Below are positions 27,563 to 35,979 of a DNA stretch of 64,000 bases, piece by piece; position 1 is the stretch's first letter; each line of letters opens with the position of its first letter. A model generated the notes under the pieces. The model was not told where the DNA came from and did not search any database. It saw nothing but the letters and a program-made list of their open reading frames with translations. Both the position numbers and the translations under genes were made by a program. Source of the DNA: Azospirillum sp. B21 (GTDB taxonomy: Bacteria > Pseudomonadota > Alphaproteobacteria > Azospirillales > Azospirillaceae); contig NZ_VTTO01000013.1 in assembly GCF_008364825.1 (NCBI RefSeq), forward strand, positions 1 through 64,000. The letters run 5' to 3'.

Positions 27563-28161
27563 ATGACTCTGCCGCTGACCGATCACGGATCGAGCCACGA
27601 ACGCTCGACCATTCCGGCCCCACCCGGCCGAAGCGCCTTCAGGCACGCCGGCTGGCTGCTGGGGATCCTGCTCGCGCTGCTGGGCACGGCGGGGCTGCTC
27701 TATTACGCCATGGGCACCCACACCCCCGCTCCCGCCTATCGGACCGGATCGGTGACGCGCAGCGCGGTCGCCGCATCGATCACCGCATCCGGTACCGTCA
27801 ATCCGGTCGTCACCGTGCAGGTCGGATCGCAGGTGTCGGGGCAGATCAGCGAGTTGCTCGCCGATTTCAACACGGAGGTGAAGACCGGACAGCTCATCGC
27901 CCGCATCGATCCCGCGCTGTTCGAAACACAGGTAGCACAGGCGGTCGGCGACCTCGCCGTCGCCCGGGCCGGCATCGAAACCCAGCAGGCCACCGTCGCC
28001 CGCGCAGCCGCCGACCTGGAGGCCGCGCGCGCGACCCTGACCAATGTCCAGGCCCAGTTGCGCAAATCGCAGGCGCTCCTGTTCAACGCCAGGACCGGCT
28101 TCGACCGCACTCAGCGGCTTTTCGAGCGGGGGAATGCGTCCGCCTCGGATCGTGATAGCGC
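27563..28161 (+). pseudogene. MacA/HlyD-type membrane-fusion protein, C-terminally lost
   Basis: ATG 27563 (GGAG upstream) opens MTLPLTDHGSSHERSTIPAP, a membrane anchor (AGWLLGILLALLGTAGLLYYAM) and the adaptor core SVAASITASGTVNPVVTVQVGSQVSGQI...DFNTEVKTGQLIARIDPALFE. A long coiled-coil hairpin follows. Homology ends at QRLFERGNASASDRDSAQS near 28160, where the downstream lipoyl half and beta-barrel should follow. Instead another gene fragment begins. The tripartite efflux role is therefore lost. Confidence 0.8.
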
Positions 28162-28162
28162 G

Positions 28163-28352
28163 CAGTCCACCAGCTCGAAATCCAGCGGCGCATCGTCAAT
28201 GATGCCATCTCGTCGAGATCACTGTCTGCGATCGTTTGGCTGTCGGTCGCCTATTTCGGCATCGCGCTCTTCGAAGGTGTGCTCAAGTTCATCCTGAACC
28301 TCTACCGTGGCTGGGTCAGCGAAAGGGCGGTGCGGCATCTGCGCATGACCAT
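28163..28352 (+). pseudogene. ABC exporter N-terminal fragment
   Basis: In a frame different from the preceding adaptor the plus strand reads QRRIVNDAISSRSLSAIVWLSVAYFGIALFEGVLKFILNLYRGWVSERAVRHLR. This is the first transmembrane pair of an ABC-type exporter (the RIVNDAI and LNLYRGRVSE blocks). There is no start, no ATPase and no continuation past 28352. Confidence 0.65.
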
Positions 28353-28983
28353 CCTCGGTTTGGCCCGTTGCGTTCCGCCGCCGCGGAGATCGGAGCCGAT
28401 CTGATCGTCCTCCGGTGCGCATCGCGTCGCACCGGAGGACGACACCTTCCGGGACTCGACGGCGTGGAATGTGCTGCGGCAATCCGACCCGTCCGTTCTT
28501 CTGGTGAGGGACGCCGCGCTGAAGCCATACCGGCGAGCGACGGTCGGGTTCGACTTCTCGCCCCATGCGGAGGCGGCGCTGCGCCTCGCCTTCCGCTTCC
28601 GGCCGGAGGAGGTCGCGGTGGTTCACGCCTATCATGTTCCGTACGAGGGATTCCTGTACGGCTCCGACAGCCACAGCGATTACCGCGAGCAGTGCCAACA
28701 GAATTTGAGCGCCGCCGTCCAGGCGGTGATGCCCTCCGTCCGCGGTCAGTTCCCGATAGCGGTGGAACCGCAATGCCTGCTGTCGCATGGCGAAACCCTG
28801 GGGTCGCTTTGGCAGGAATGCCAGCAGATGCGCACCGATCTGCTGGTGATCGGCACGCATGGCCGCACGGGGCTGGCCCATGTCAGGGGTCGGCACACCT
28901 TCCTATCCCCGATGGGCAGTTGTTCAGCAAAGACGGATGGTCCACCTCGTGCCTATGAACGCTGGTCCTGGGTCGCGACGTAG
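28353..28983 (+). pseudogene. Universal stress protein remnant, frameshifted
   Basis: First RSAAAEIGADLIVLR in one frame, then, after a shift near 28408-28425, HRVAPEDDTFRDSTAWNVLRQSDPSVLLVRDAALKPYRRATVGFDFSPHAEAALRLAFRF. It ends with DLLVIGTHGRTGLAHVR, the start of the UspA nucleotide loop, followed by unrelated codons. It lacks the N-terminus and the end of the ATP motif. An open stretch from 28471 (170 codons) could still be translated, but the protein would be incomplete. Confidence 0.75.
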
Positions 28984-29093
28984 CCCGAACTGAGCACCGC
29001 TCCGGCCTACGGCATGGGGCTGGTCCCGCCGACACCTCCACCGGTCAGCGACACCGAGGATCCTCCGACACTGCGGATCCAAAGGGAGGCGGC

Positions 29094-31127
29094 ATGAAAA
29101 AACTCCTGATTGCGCTGATCGTGATTGTCGGCATCGTTGCCGTCGCCGTGGCCGCTCTGCCCTTCATCCTGACCGGGAACTTCGTGGCCGAGAAGGTGGC
29201 TGCTGCGGTGAAGGAGCGCACCGGGCGGGATCTCACGCTTCGGATCAACTCCCTGTCCCTGTTCCCTGACCTCAAGGCCAGGGTGGAGTCGGCGACGCTC
29301 TCAGATGTGCCGGACAGCGGACGTCCGCCAATGCTCGAACTCGGGCCGACCGAGTTCGAGGTGGCCTTGTGGCCGCTGCTGCGCGGCATTGTGCAGGTTG
29401 ATCGTCTGACGGTCGATGGCTTGCGGGCCAATCTGCTGGTCGATGCCGCCGGGCGTCCCAACTGGGAGTTCGGCCGCGAGGGTGGCCAAGTGGCGAATGA
29501 CGCGCCGCAGCCGGCATCGCAGGAGCCGCTCGACCTTCCCGACATCCAACTCGGCGATGTCCGCCTCGGCGGCGTGGAGGCCACCTACAAGGATGAAGGT
29601 ACCGGCCAAACCTTGCAGGTCGCCGATGGGGCGCTTGCGGTGACTATGCCCAACCTGGATATGCCCGCCGAACTCGATGGAAATGCAAAGGTCAACAACC
29701 GGGCACTTGTGCTGAACGCCAGGGTGGAATCGCCACGCGCGCTGGCCGAACAGCGGCCGACGACCGTACAGGGGCAGATCTCGTCCGACCTCTTCAATGC
29801 CAGGCTGGAGGCCCGGCCGGAAGCGGATGGACGTACCGGCGGGCCACTGTCTGTGTCGGTCCCGGATCTGCGCGCCATGACGGCTTGGCTGGGCATGCCG
29901 AATGCCGAGAGCCTGTCCCTGCGCAGCGTAAATCTCACCGGCAAGGCCACTATCGGGAGCAGGAACGCCCAGCTTGATGAGTTCCAACTGGCGCTTGACG
30001 ACATTAAGGCGAACGGCAGCGCGGCGGCCGACTGGTCCGGCCAGATACCGGCCGCAACCGTGCGCGCCTCCGTCGCTCCTGTCGACCTCAATCGCTTCAT
30101 CCCGCCGGCGGCCTCGCAGTCCGCTTCACCGTCTGCTTCGTCATCCGCCGGGTGGAGCGACGAGCCGATCGATGTCTCCGCATTGCGGCGCATGAACCTG
30201 GACGCGGTGATCGAGAGCCAGGGACTCCTGGTCCGGAACATAAAGCTCGGTCCGAACCGGACGACGCTCCGCCTGCAGGACGGCATCCTGACCGCGGATG
30301 CGTCGGAGGTCCCCGTCCTGGGCGGACGAACCAGCACAGCGCTACGGATCGATGCCTCGCGGCAACCGGCCGGCTATGCCCTGAAGGCGTCCTCCGAGGG
30401 CATCCAGGCGGAGTTGGTGCTGGCCGCTCTCGCCGGCACAGACCGTCTTCGCGGCACTGTGTCGCTCAACGCCGACCTTGCCGCCGCCGGGACCAGCCAG
30501 AAGGCTGTCGTCTCCGGCCTGAACGGAACGACCCGCATCGTATTTCGGAATGGCGCGCTGCGGGGCATCAACATTGCCGCGATTCTGCGGGATCCGGTAG
30601 CGGCCGCCACCGCACGGCAGCAGGGCGTCACCCAGGAAACCGACTTCGCCGAGTTTGGCGGAACCTTCCGCCTCGACGGCGGTGTCGCCCGCACGGGAGA
30701 TCTGCACATGCTGGCGCCACTCTTCCGAATGGACGGCGAAGGGACTGTGTCGTTGCGAGACCGGCGGCTCGACCTTCGTCTCAATCCGAAGGCCACGGCC
30801 ACTCTGCAGGGCCAAGGCGGGCAGTTCGATCGCAGCGGCCTGACGATTCCGATCCTCGTCACGGGAACCTTCGACGCCCCTTCCATTCAGCCGGATTTCA
30901 GCGGAGTCGTGCTCTCCGCCATCAAGGATCCGGCAAAAGCGGCCGAAGCCTTGCGGCGCCTGCAGGAGGGCGGATCTCCGGCGGATATCCTCGGCGGCCT
31001 GACGGGGGCGGGCGGCAAGGACGGCGGGTCTTCCGGCGCACGGCCGGCCGCTCCCGAAGCTGGTCCTTTGGGCAATGTTCTGAAGGGACCACTGGAGCAA
31101 GGCGTGAAGGGATTGTTCGGCCGGTGA
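29094..31127 (+). CDS. AsmA-family protein
   Basis: 677 residues. An N-terminal membrane helix (LLIALIVIVGIVAVAVAALPFIL) is followed at once by the AsmA pattern GNFVAEKVAAAVKERTGRDLTLRINSLSLFPDLKARV. A long beta-rich periplasmic part contains a Ser/Ala-rich linker near 335-350, and the AsmA C-terminal block is FRLDGGVARTGDLHMLAPLFRMDGEGTVSLRDRRLDLRLNPKA. AsmA-like proteins bridge the inner and outer membranes and influence lipid transport. GGGAGG precedes ATG 29094. No box is present, so this marks the right edge of the island regulon. Confidence 0.9.
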   Translation: MKKLLIALIVIVGIVAVAVAALPFILTGNFVAEKVAAAVKERTGRDLTLRINSLSLFPDLKARVESATLSDVPDSGRPPMLELGPTEFEVALWPLLRGIVQVDRLTVDGLRANLLVDAAGRPNWEFGREGGQVANDAPQPASQEPLDLPDIQLGDVRLGGVEATYKDEGTGQTLQVADGALAVTMPNLDMPAELDGNAKVNNRALVLNARVESPRALAEQRPTTVQGQISSDLFNARLEARPEADGRTGGPLSVSVPDLRAMTAWLGMPNAESLSLRSVNLTGKATIGSRNAQLDEFQLALDDIKANGSAAADWSGQIPAATVRASVAPVDLNRFIPPAASQSASPSASSSAGWSDEPIDVSALRRMNLDAVIESQGLLVRNIKLGPNRTTLRLQDGILTADASEVPVLGGRTSTALRIDASRQPAGYALKASSEGIQAELVLAALAGTDRLRGTVSLNADLAAAGTSQKAVVSGLNGTTRIVFRNGALRGINIAAILRDPVAAATARQQGVTQETDFAEFGGTFRLDGGVARTGDLHMLAPLFRMDGEGTVSLRDRRLDLRLNPKATATLQGQGGQFDRSGLTIPILVTGTFDAPSIQPDFSGVVLSAIKDPAKAAEALRRLQEGGSPADILGGLTGAGGKDGGSSGARPAAPEAGPLGNVLKGPLEQGVKGLFGR

Positions 31128-31201
31128 AAGCCGGTGCAGGACCGGATGGATGGGATCGGGAGAGGTGGAGTGTGTCGGTGCCGCCGCGCCAGTCGGCGCG
31201 G

Positions 31202-31234
31202 ATACCGGCGGTCATCATCGATAACCGCCGGTAT
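31202..31234. terminator. Hairpin between asmA-like and gluconate permease genes
   Basis: ATACCGGCGGT at 31202-31212 pairs perfectly with ACCGCCGGTAT at 31224-31234 around an 11-base loop, reaching the permease stop codon. There is no T-run, so termination is likely but not certain. It serves the convergent genes on both sides. Confidence 0.5.
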
Positions 31235-32577
31235 TACAGCACCAGGGCGGTGGCGGCCCAGACGGCAAGGGCGCCGACCGTCCCCTGGATCAGGGTTCCC
31301 AGGGTCTGCAGCCGATAGCCGTCGCGCGTGGTCATGTTCGAGAATTGCGTGACCACCCAGAAGAAGCTGTCGTTGGCGTGGGAAACCACCATCGCCCCGG
31401 CGCCGATGGCCACGGTCACCAGCGCCTTGGCGGTGTCGCTGTCGAGCCCCAGTGCCGGCAGCAGCGGAGCCATGAGGCCGGCGGTGGTGATGATCGCGAC
31501 CGTGCTGCTGCCCTGCGCCGTCTTGATGCCGGCCGCAACCAGGAACGGCAGCCAGATCCCGAGGTTGGCGCTCGCCAAGCTCTCGCCGATGACCTTGGCG
31601 ATGCCGGAGTTCTGCAGCACCTTGCCGAACGCGCCGCCGGCCCCGGTGATCGTGATGATGATCGCCGCATCGATCACGGCCTGTCCCACCCAGCCGGAAG
31701 TGGACAGCATCTCCCGCGTCAGCCGCTTCGGCAGCATCAGCGCCAGCCCCACGCCGATCAGAAGCGCCACGACGGGCTGGCCCAGGAAGGACAGGACCGG
31801 CACGAGGCCGCCCGTGCCGAACGGCTTGGCCGGCAGCTCGGCGATGGAGCGGAGCACGATCAGCAGGATGGGAACCGCGATCGGGACCAGCGCCTTGCCG
31901 GCCGACGGCGCATCGGCATCGGCCTGCGGCGCGTCGCGGGCGGGCTCTTCTTCGGGACGGTAGGGCTCGATCGGCACGCGTGCGGCGAACAGGATGGCGA
32001 ACAGCCAGCCGGCGGCGGTGGCGACGGCGCCGATCGCCATGCCCCACAGAATGACGAGCCCCAGGTCGGCGCCGAGGATGCCGGCCGCGGCGACCGGCCC
32101 CGGGGTCGGCGGCACCATGGTGTGGGTGGCGTACAGCCCGAGAGAAAGCGCGATTGCGGTGGCGGCGAGACTGATCCCGGCCTTGCGCGCCACAGCCTTG
32201 TTCAGCGACGACAGGATGACGAAGCCGGAATCGCAGAACACCGGGATGGAAACCAGATAGCCCATGACGGACATGGCCAGCGGCGCGTTCCGCTCTCCGG
32301 TGATGCGCAGGATGCTGGAGGCGAGCCGGAAGGCACCCCCGGATTTTTCCAGGAAAACGCCGATGATGGTTCCGGCGATGATGACGATGCCGATCGAACC
32401 GATGGTGCCGCCGAACCCCTCGTTCACTGATTTCACCACGTCGGCCAGCGGCATGCCGGACAGGATGCCGAAGCCGAACGCAGTGATGAGGAGCGCCAGG
32501 AAGGGGTGCAGGTTCAGCCGCGCGGTGGCGAGCACGATGAAGGCGATGGACAGCAACAGCAGCAGGACCAGCAGCAT
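31234..32577 (-). CDS. Gluconate:H+ symporter family permease (GntP type)
   Basis: A 447-residue inner-membrane permease with about 12 hydrophobic segments. GntP-family signatures are IPVFCDSGFVIL, HTMVPPTPGPVAAAGILGAD, IKTAQGSSTVAIITTAGLMAPLL and VSHANDSFFWVVTQFSNM. Substrate is gluconate or a related sugar acid. GGGAGG precedes ATG 32577. There is no gluconate kinase nearby. It stands alone between the AsmA gene and an amino-acid symporter. Confidence 0.9.
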   Translation of the reverse strand: MLLVLLLLLSIAFIVLATARLNLHPFLALLITAFGFGILSGMPLADVVKSVNEGFGGTIGSIGIVIIAGTIIGVFLEKSGGAFRLASSILRITGERNAPLAMSVMGYLVSIPVFCDSGFVILSSLNKAVARKAGISLAATAIALSLGLYATHTMVPPTPGPVAAAGILGADLGLVILWGMAIGAVATAAGWLFAILFAARVPIEPYRPEEEPARDAPQADADAPSAGKALVPIAVPILLIVLRSIAELPAKPFGTGGLVPVLSFLGQPVVALLIGVGLALMLPKRLTREMLSTSGWVGQAVIDAAIIITITGAGGAFGKVLQNSGIAKVIGESLASANLGIWLPFLVAAGIKTAQGSSTVAIITTAGLMAPLLPALGLDSDTAKALVTVAIGAGAMVVSHANDSFFWVVTQFSNMTTRDGYRLQTLGTLIQGTVGALAVWAATALVL

Positions 32578-32709
32578 GGCGCGCCTCCCAAGGAGCGAAG
32601 TTAACCAGGCGTAACACGCCCGTCGGTGACGTGTTCCCGCTCCGGTGGAGTGGCCGCGGCCTCATGGGGCTTGCCGCGCTCGGAGATCCCACGGCGGAGA
32701 ACCCCGTCG

Positions 32710-34152
32710 TCATCGCCTCGCGGGGGATATGTGCCCGCCTTTCGTGGCGGCCGGCGGCTCCTGCTCGATGATCCAGGCCGCGCGGTCGAGATCCAGATCG
32801 GCAAACTGCGCGGCGTCGAAGACGGGTGACCTGACACCGGCGGCGATTTGCCGATCGTAGTCCCGCAGGATGCGCATGCCGACCCGGAACAGCATCACCA
32901 GCGCGGCGAGGTTGACCAGCGCCAGCAGACCCATGGTGAGGTCGGCAAAGGCGAAGACGGTGCTGAGATCCTGCTGCGATCCCCACATGACCAGGACCAG
33001 CGTCAGCACACGGTAAATGGTGAACAGGGTCCGGTTCTCGTTACTGAAGAAATTCAGGCTGTTCTCGCCCAGATAGTAGTTGTAGATGATCGACGTGAAG
33101 GCGAAGAGCATCAATGCGACGCTGACGAAGGACCGTCCCCACTCGCCCACCACGCCGGCCAGTGCGGCCTGGGTCAGCTCGATGCCCTTCAGCTCCGATC
33201 CCGGCTGGTAGACGCCCGACAGCAGGATGATGCAGGCCGTGCAGGAGCAGATGATGAGGGTGTCGATGAAGACGCTGAACGCCTGCACCACGCCTTGCGC
33301 GCCGGGATGCCTCACGTAGGCGATGGCGGCGACGTTGGGCGCGCTGCCCAGCCCCGCCTCGTTGGAGAACAGGCCCCGCCGTACCCCCAGCGTGATGGCG
33401 GCCCCCATGGTGCCGCCGACCGCCGGCTCCAGCCCGAAGGCGCTCTTGACGATGAGCGCCAGCACGCCGGGCACCGCGCCGGCGTTCATGACGATCACCA
33501 CCAGCGTCACCACGACATATCCCACCGCCATGACGGGCACCACGATGTCTGCGACCTCGGCGATGCGCCTGACGCCGCCGAAGACGATCAGACCGACGAC
33601 GGCGACCAGGACGATGCCGGTGACGAGCGGCGGCACGCCGAAGGCGTCTTCGACGGACGTCGCAGTGGTGTAGGACTGCAGTGCGGTGAAGCTGAAGCCG
33701 AACGTGACCAGTAGCAGCGCCGAGAACAGCACGGCCAGCCAGCGCTTCCTCAGCCCGCGCTCGATGTAATAGGCCGGTCCGCCCCGGTAGGTGCCGTCGG
33801 GTTCGGCGATCTTGAAAAGCTGCGCCAGGGCGCATTCGAAGAAGCTGGTCGCCATGCCGATCAGCCCGATGATCCACATCCAGAAGACCGCCCCCGGCCC
33901 GCCCAATCCGATCGCCACCGCGACGCCCGCGATGTTGCCGGCGCCCACCCGTCCGGCGACGCTGAGCATCAGTGCCTGGAAGGAGCTGAGGTGCCCCGGC
34001 TGGCGCCGGAACGCCTCGACCAGCGTGCCGAACATCCGCCCGAAGTAACGGAACTGCACGAATCGCGACGCCACCGTGAAGGCCAGGCCGATCGCAACCA
34101 GCACGATGGTCAGGACATAGTTCCACAGCAGGTCGTTCAGGAAACCAAGCAT
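32710..34152 (-). CDS. Alanine/glycine:sodium symporter (AGCS family)
   Basis: 480 residues with 11 or so membrane segments. AGCS hallmarks: LSVAGRVGAGNIAGVAVAIGLGGPGAVFWMW near residue 65, GGPAYYIERGL, GLFSNEAGLGSAPNVAA and IIYNYYLGENSLNFF. It imports small neutral amino acids with Na+. GGGGGG lies about ten bases before ATG 34152. The cytoplasmic C-terminus (LDLDRAAWIIEQEPPAATKGG) is typical of proteobacterial members. Confidence 0.92.
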   Translation of the reverse strand: MLGFLNDLLWNYVLTIVLVAIGLAFTVASRFVQFRYFGRMFGTLVEAFRRQPGHLSSFQALMLSVAGRVGAGNIAGVAVAIGLGGPGAVFWMWIIGLIGMATSFFECALAQLFKIAEPDGTYRGGPAYYIERGLRKRWLAVLFSALLLVTFGFSFTALQSYTTATSVEDAFGVPPLVTGIVLVAVVGLIVFGGVRRIAEVADIVVPVMAVGYVVVTLVVIVMNAGAVPGVLALIVKSAFGLEPAVGGTMGAAITLGVRRGLFSNEAGLGSAPNVAAIAYVRHPGAQGVVQAFSVFIDTLIICSCTACIILLSGVYQPGSELKGIELTQAALAGVVGEWGRSFVSVALMLFAFTSIIYNYYLGENSLNFFSNENRTLFTIYRVLTLVLVMWGSQQDLSTVFAFADLTMGLLALVNLAALVMLFRVGMRILRDYDRQIAAGVRSPVFDAAQFADLDLDRAAWIIEQEPPAATKGGHISPARR

Positions 34153-34280
34153 GACGACTGCCCCCCGACTTATGGCCGCGAGCGGCCGGATGTGCTCGTT
34201 AACGCGCCAGGGTAGCCGATGTGCCGGCAGCCTGCCGGCACGGGCTCATGCATTTCCTTTGCCTTTCCAGGCCATCGGCG

Positions 34281-34730
34281 ATGCCGCGCAAGGCGGCGCT
34301 CGGCACCACGAATGTCCTGCTGAACGGTCCGAGCGGCACCGGCAAGGAGGTCTTCGCCCAAACCATCCACTCCGAAGCCATCCACTCCGAAGCCATCCAC
34401 GCCCATGGCGACCGCCGCGACGCTCCCTTCATCGCCGTCAATTGCGCAGCCCTGCCGCGCGAACTGATCGAAAGCGAGTTGTTCGGCTACGTCGCCGGCA
34501 GCTTCACCGGGGCGCAGAAGGGCGGGCGGCCCGGCAAGTTCGAAATGGCGTCCGGCGGGACCATTTTCCTCGACGAGATCACCGAGATGCCGCTCGACCT
34601 CCAGGCCAAGCTCCTGCGGGTTCTTCAGGAGCGCGAGGTCACCCGGGTCGGCGCCACCCGGCCCATCCCGATCGATGTCCGGGTCATCGCCGCGTCCAAT
34701 CGGAACCTGAAGGATGCATCCCACCGTTCG
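34281..34730 (+). pseudogene. Sigma54-dependent activator, AAA+ domain fragment
   Basis: From NVLLNGPSGTGKE (Walker A) through ELFGYVAGSFTGAQKGGRPGKFEMASGGTIFLDEI (GAFTGA loop as GSFTGA, Walker B) to IDVRVIAASNRNLKD this is the central domain of an NtrC-class activator. The sensor domain before it, the rest of the AAA+ domain and the DNA-binding helix are missing; after NRNLKD the sequence is unrelated. A 15-base tandem duplication gives HSEAIHSEAIH just after Walker A. It cannot function as an activator. Confidence 0.85.
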
Positions 34731-34900
34731 TTCCGGCGTGAGCCGTCGAAGGAGGGCGGCGCCGCGGACCATGCCGGCCGCGATCGCCTCCGCTCCTTGG
34801 AATCCGCGTCCTGCGGGTCGGCTCGGCATGGGCGTGAAAATCGGAATGATACGGGTCGATGTTTGTTAGGATGGCGCCGGGATTATCAGGAGCCGTTTCC

Positions 34901-35941
34901 TTGAGCACAGGACTGATCGCACTGCTTGACGACGTGGTCGGCTTGACGAAGATCGCCGCCGCTTCGCTGGACGATGCCGCCGGGCAGGCTGCGAAGGCAG
35001 GGGCCAAGGCCGCCGGCGTGGTGGTCGACGACGCTGCCGTTACGCCACGCTACGTCGTTGGGTTCACTGCGGATCGTGAACTGCCGATCATCGGCAAGAT
35101 CGCTGTCGGTTCCTTGAAGAACAAGCTGATCCTGCTGTTGCCGGCCGCACTGGTGTTGAGCCTGGTGGCGCCCTGGGCCATCACGCCGCTGCTCATGCTG
35201 GGCGGTGCCTTCCTTTGCTATGAAGGGGCGGAGAAGGTCTTCGAAGCCATCTGGCCGCACGAGGCTCATGACGGCCATGGTGCGGCGGGCACGACCGGCG
35301 GGCAGTCGGCCCGGCAATTCGAAGATTCCAAGGTGAACGGCGCGATCAAGACCGACCTGATCCTGTCCGCCGAGATCATGGCGATCACGCTGTCCGCCGT
35401 CGCTGCGGAGGTATCCTCCTTCTGGATGCAGGCACTGATCCTGGCCATCGTCGGAACCGGCATCACCATCGCTGTGTACGGTGCGGTGGCCCTGATCGTG
35501 AAAGCCGACGACGCCGGCCTTTCCCTGGCGCAGAACGACCGGCCGATTTCCAGCATCTTCGGGCTGCGGCGGCTGGCCGCCGGCGCACCGGGCGGGGCGG
35601 ACCGGCTGCTGCGCCCGCTGACGCAGGGGCTGGGTCGCGGTCTCGTCTTTGGAATGCCGCTGTTTCTCAAGCTGCTCAGCCTCGTCGGCACCGCAGCGAT
35701 GCTCTGGGTCGGCGGCGGCATCATCATCCATGGGCTGGAAGGCTATGGCTTGGAGGAACTCGGGCACGCGATCCATGATGCCGCCGCGGCGGTCGGCCAT
35801 GCGCTTCCGGCGGGGGCGGCGGTGATGGAATGGCTGGTGGCCGCCGGGATCGCAGGCATTGTCGGGCTTCTTCTCGGCGCGCTGCTGATCCCGCTGGTCC
35901 ACCGCGTCGCCATGCCGGCCTTTGCGATGCTGAAGCGCTGA
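34901..35941 (+). CDS. DUF808 (YedI-like) inner-membrane protein
   Basis: A 346-residue protein beginning STGLIALLDDVVGLTKIAAASLDDAAGQA, with VVVDDAAVTPRYVVGFTADRELPII and several membrane helices (LILLLPAALVLSLVAPW, ILSAEIMAITLSAVAAEV, GIAGIVGLLLGALLIPLVH). The start is taken as TTG 34901 because AGGAG lies eight bases before it and the family begins with this residue. An ATG at 34859 has no ribosome site. Function of DUF808 is unknown. Confidence 0.88.
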   Translation: MSTGLIALLDDVVGLTKIAAASLDDAAGQAAKAGAKAAGVVVDDAAVTPRYVVGFTADRELPIIGKIAVGSLKNKLILLLPAALVLSLVAPWAITPLLMLGGAFLCYEGAEKVFEAIWPHEAHDGHGAAGTTGGQSARQFEDSKVNGAIKTDLILSAEIMAITLSAVAAEVSSFWMQALILAIVGTGITIAVYGAVALIVKADDAGLSLAQNDRPISSIFGLRRLAAGAPGGADRLLRPLTQGLGRGLVFGMPLFLKLLSLVGTAAMLWVGGGIIIHGLEGYGLEELGHAIHDAAAAVGHALPAGAAVMEWLVAAGIAGIVGLLLGALLIPLVHRVAMPAFAMLKR

Positions 35942-35967
35942 CGCGGCTCCGTGACGGGAACCGCGTC
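35940..35967. terminator. Hairpin between DUF808 and CoA-ligase genes
   Basis: GACGCGG at 35940-35946 pairs with CCGCGTC at 35961-35967, with a possible inner TCC/GGG extension. It lies between two convergent genes. No T-run. Confidence 0.35.
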
Positions 35968-35979
35968 GCCCGACCGTCC

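Noticed and set aside
32601..32614. TTAACC-AG-GCGTAA upstream of the gluconate permease
   Set aside because: Right half has two mismatches and the centre is only 30 bp from the start codon, outside the 62-119 bp range of the other boxes.
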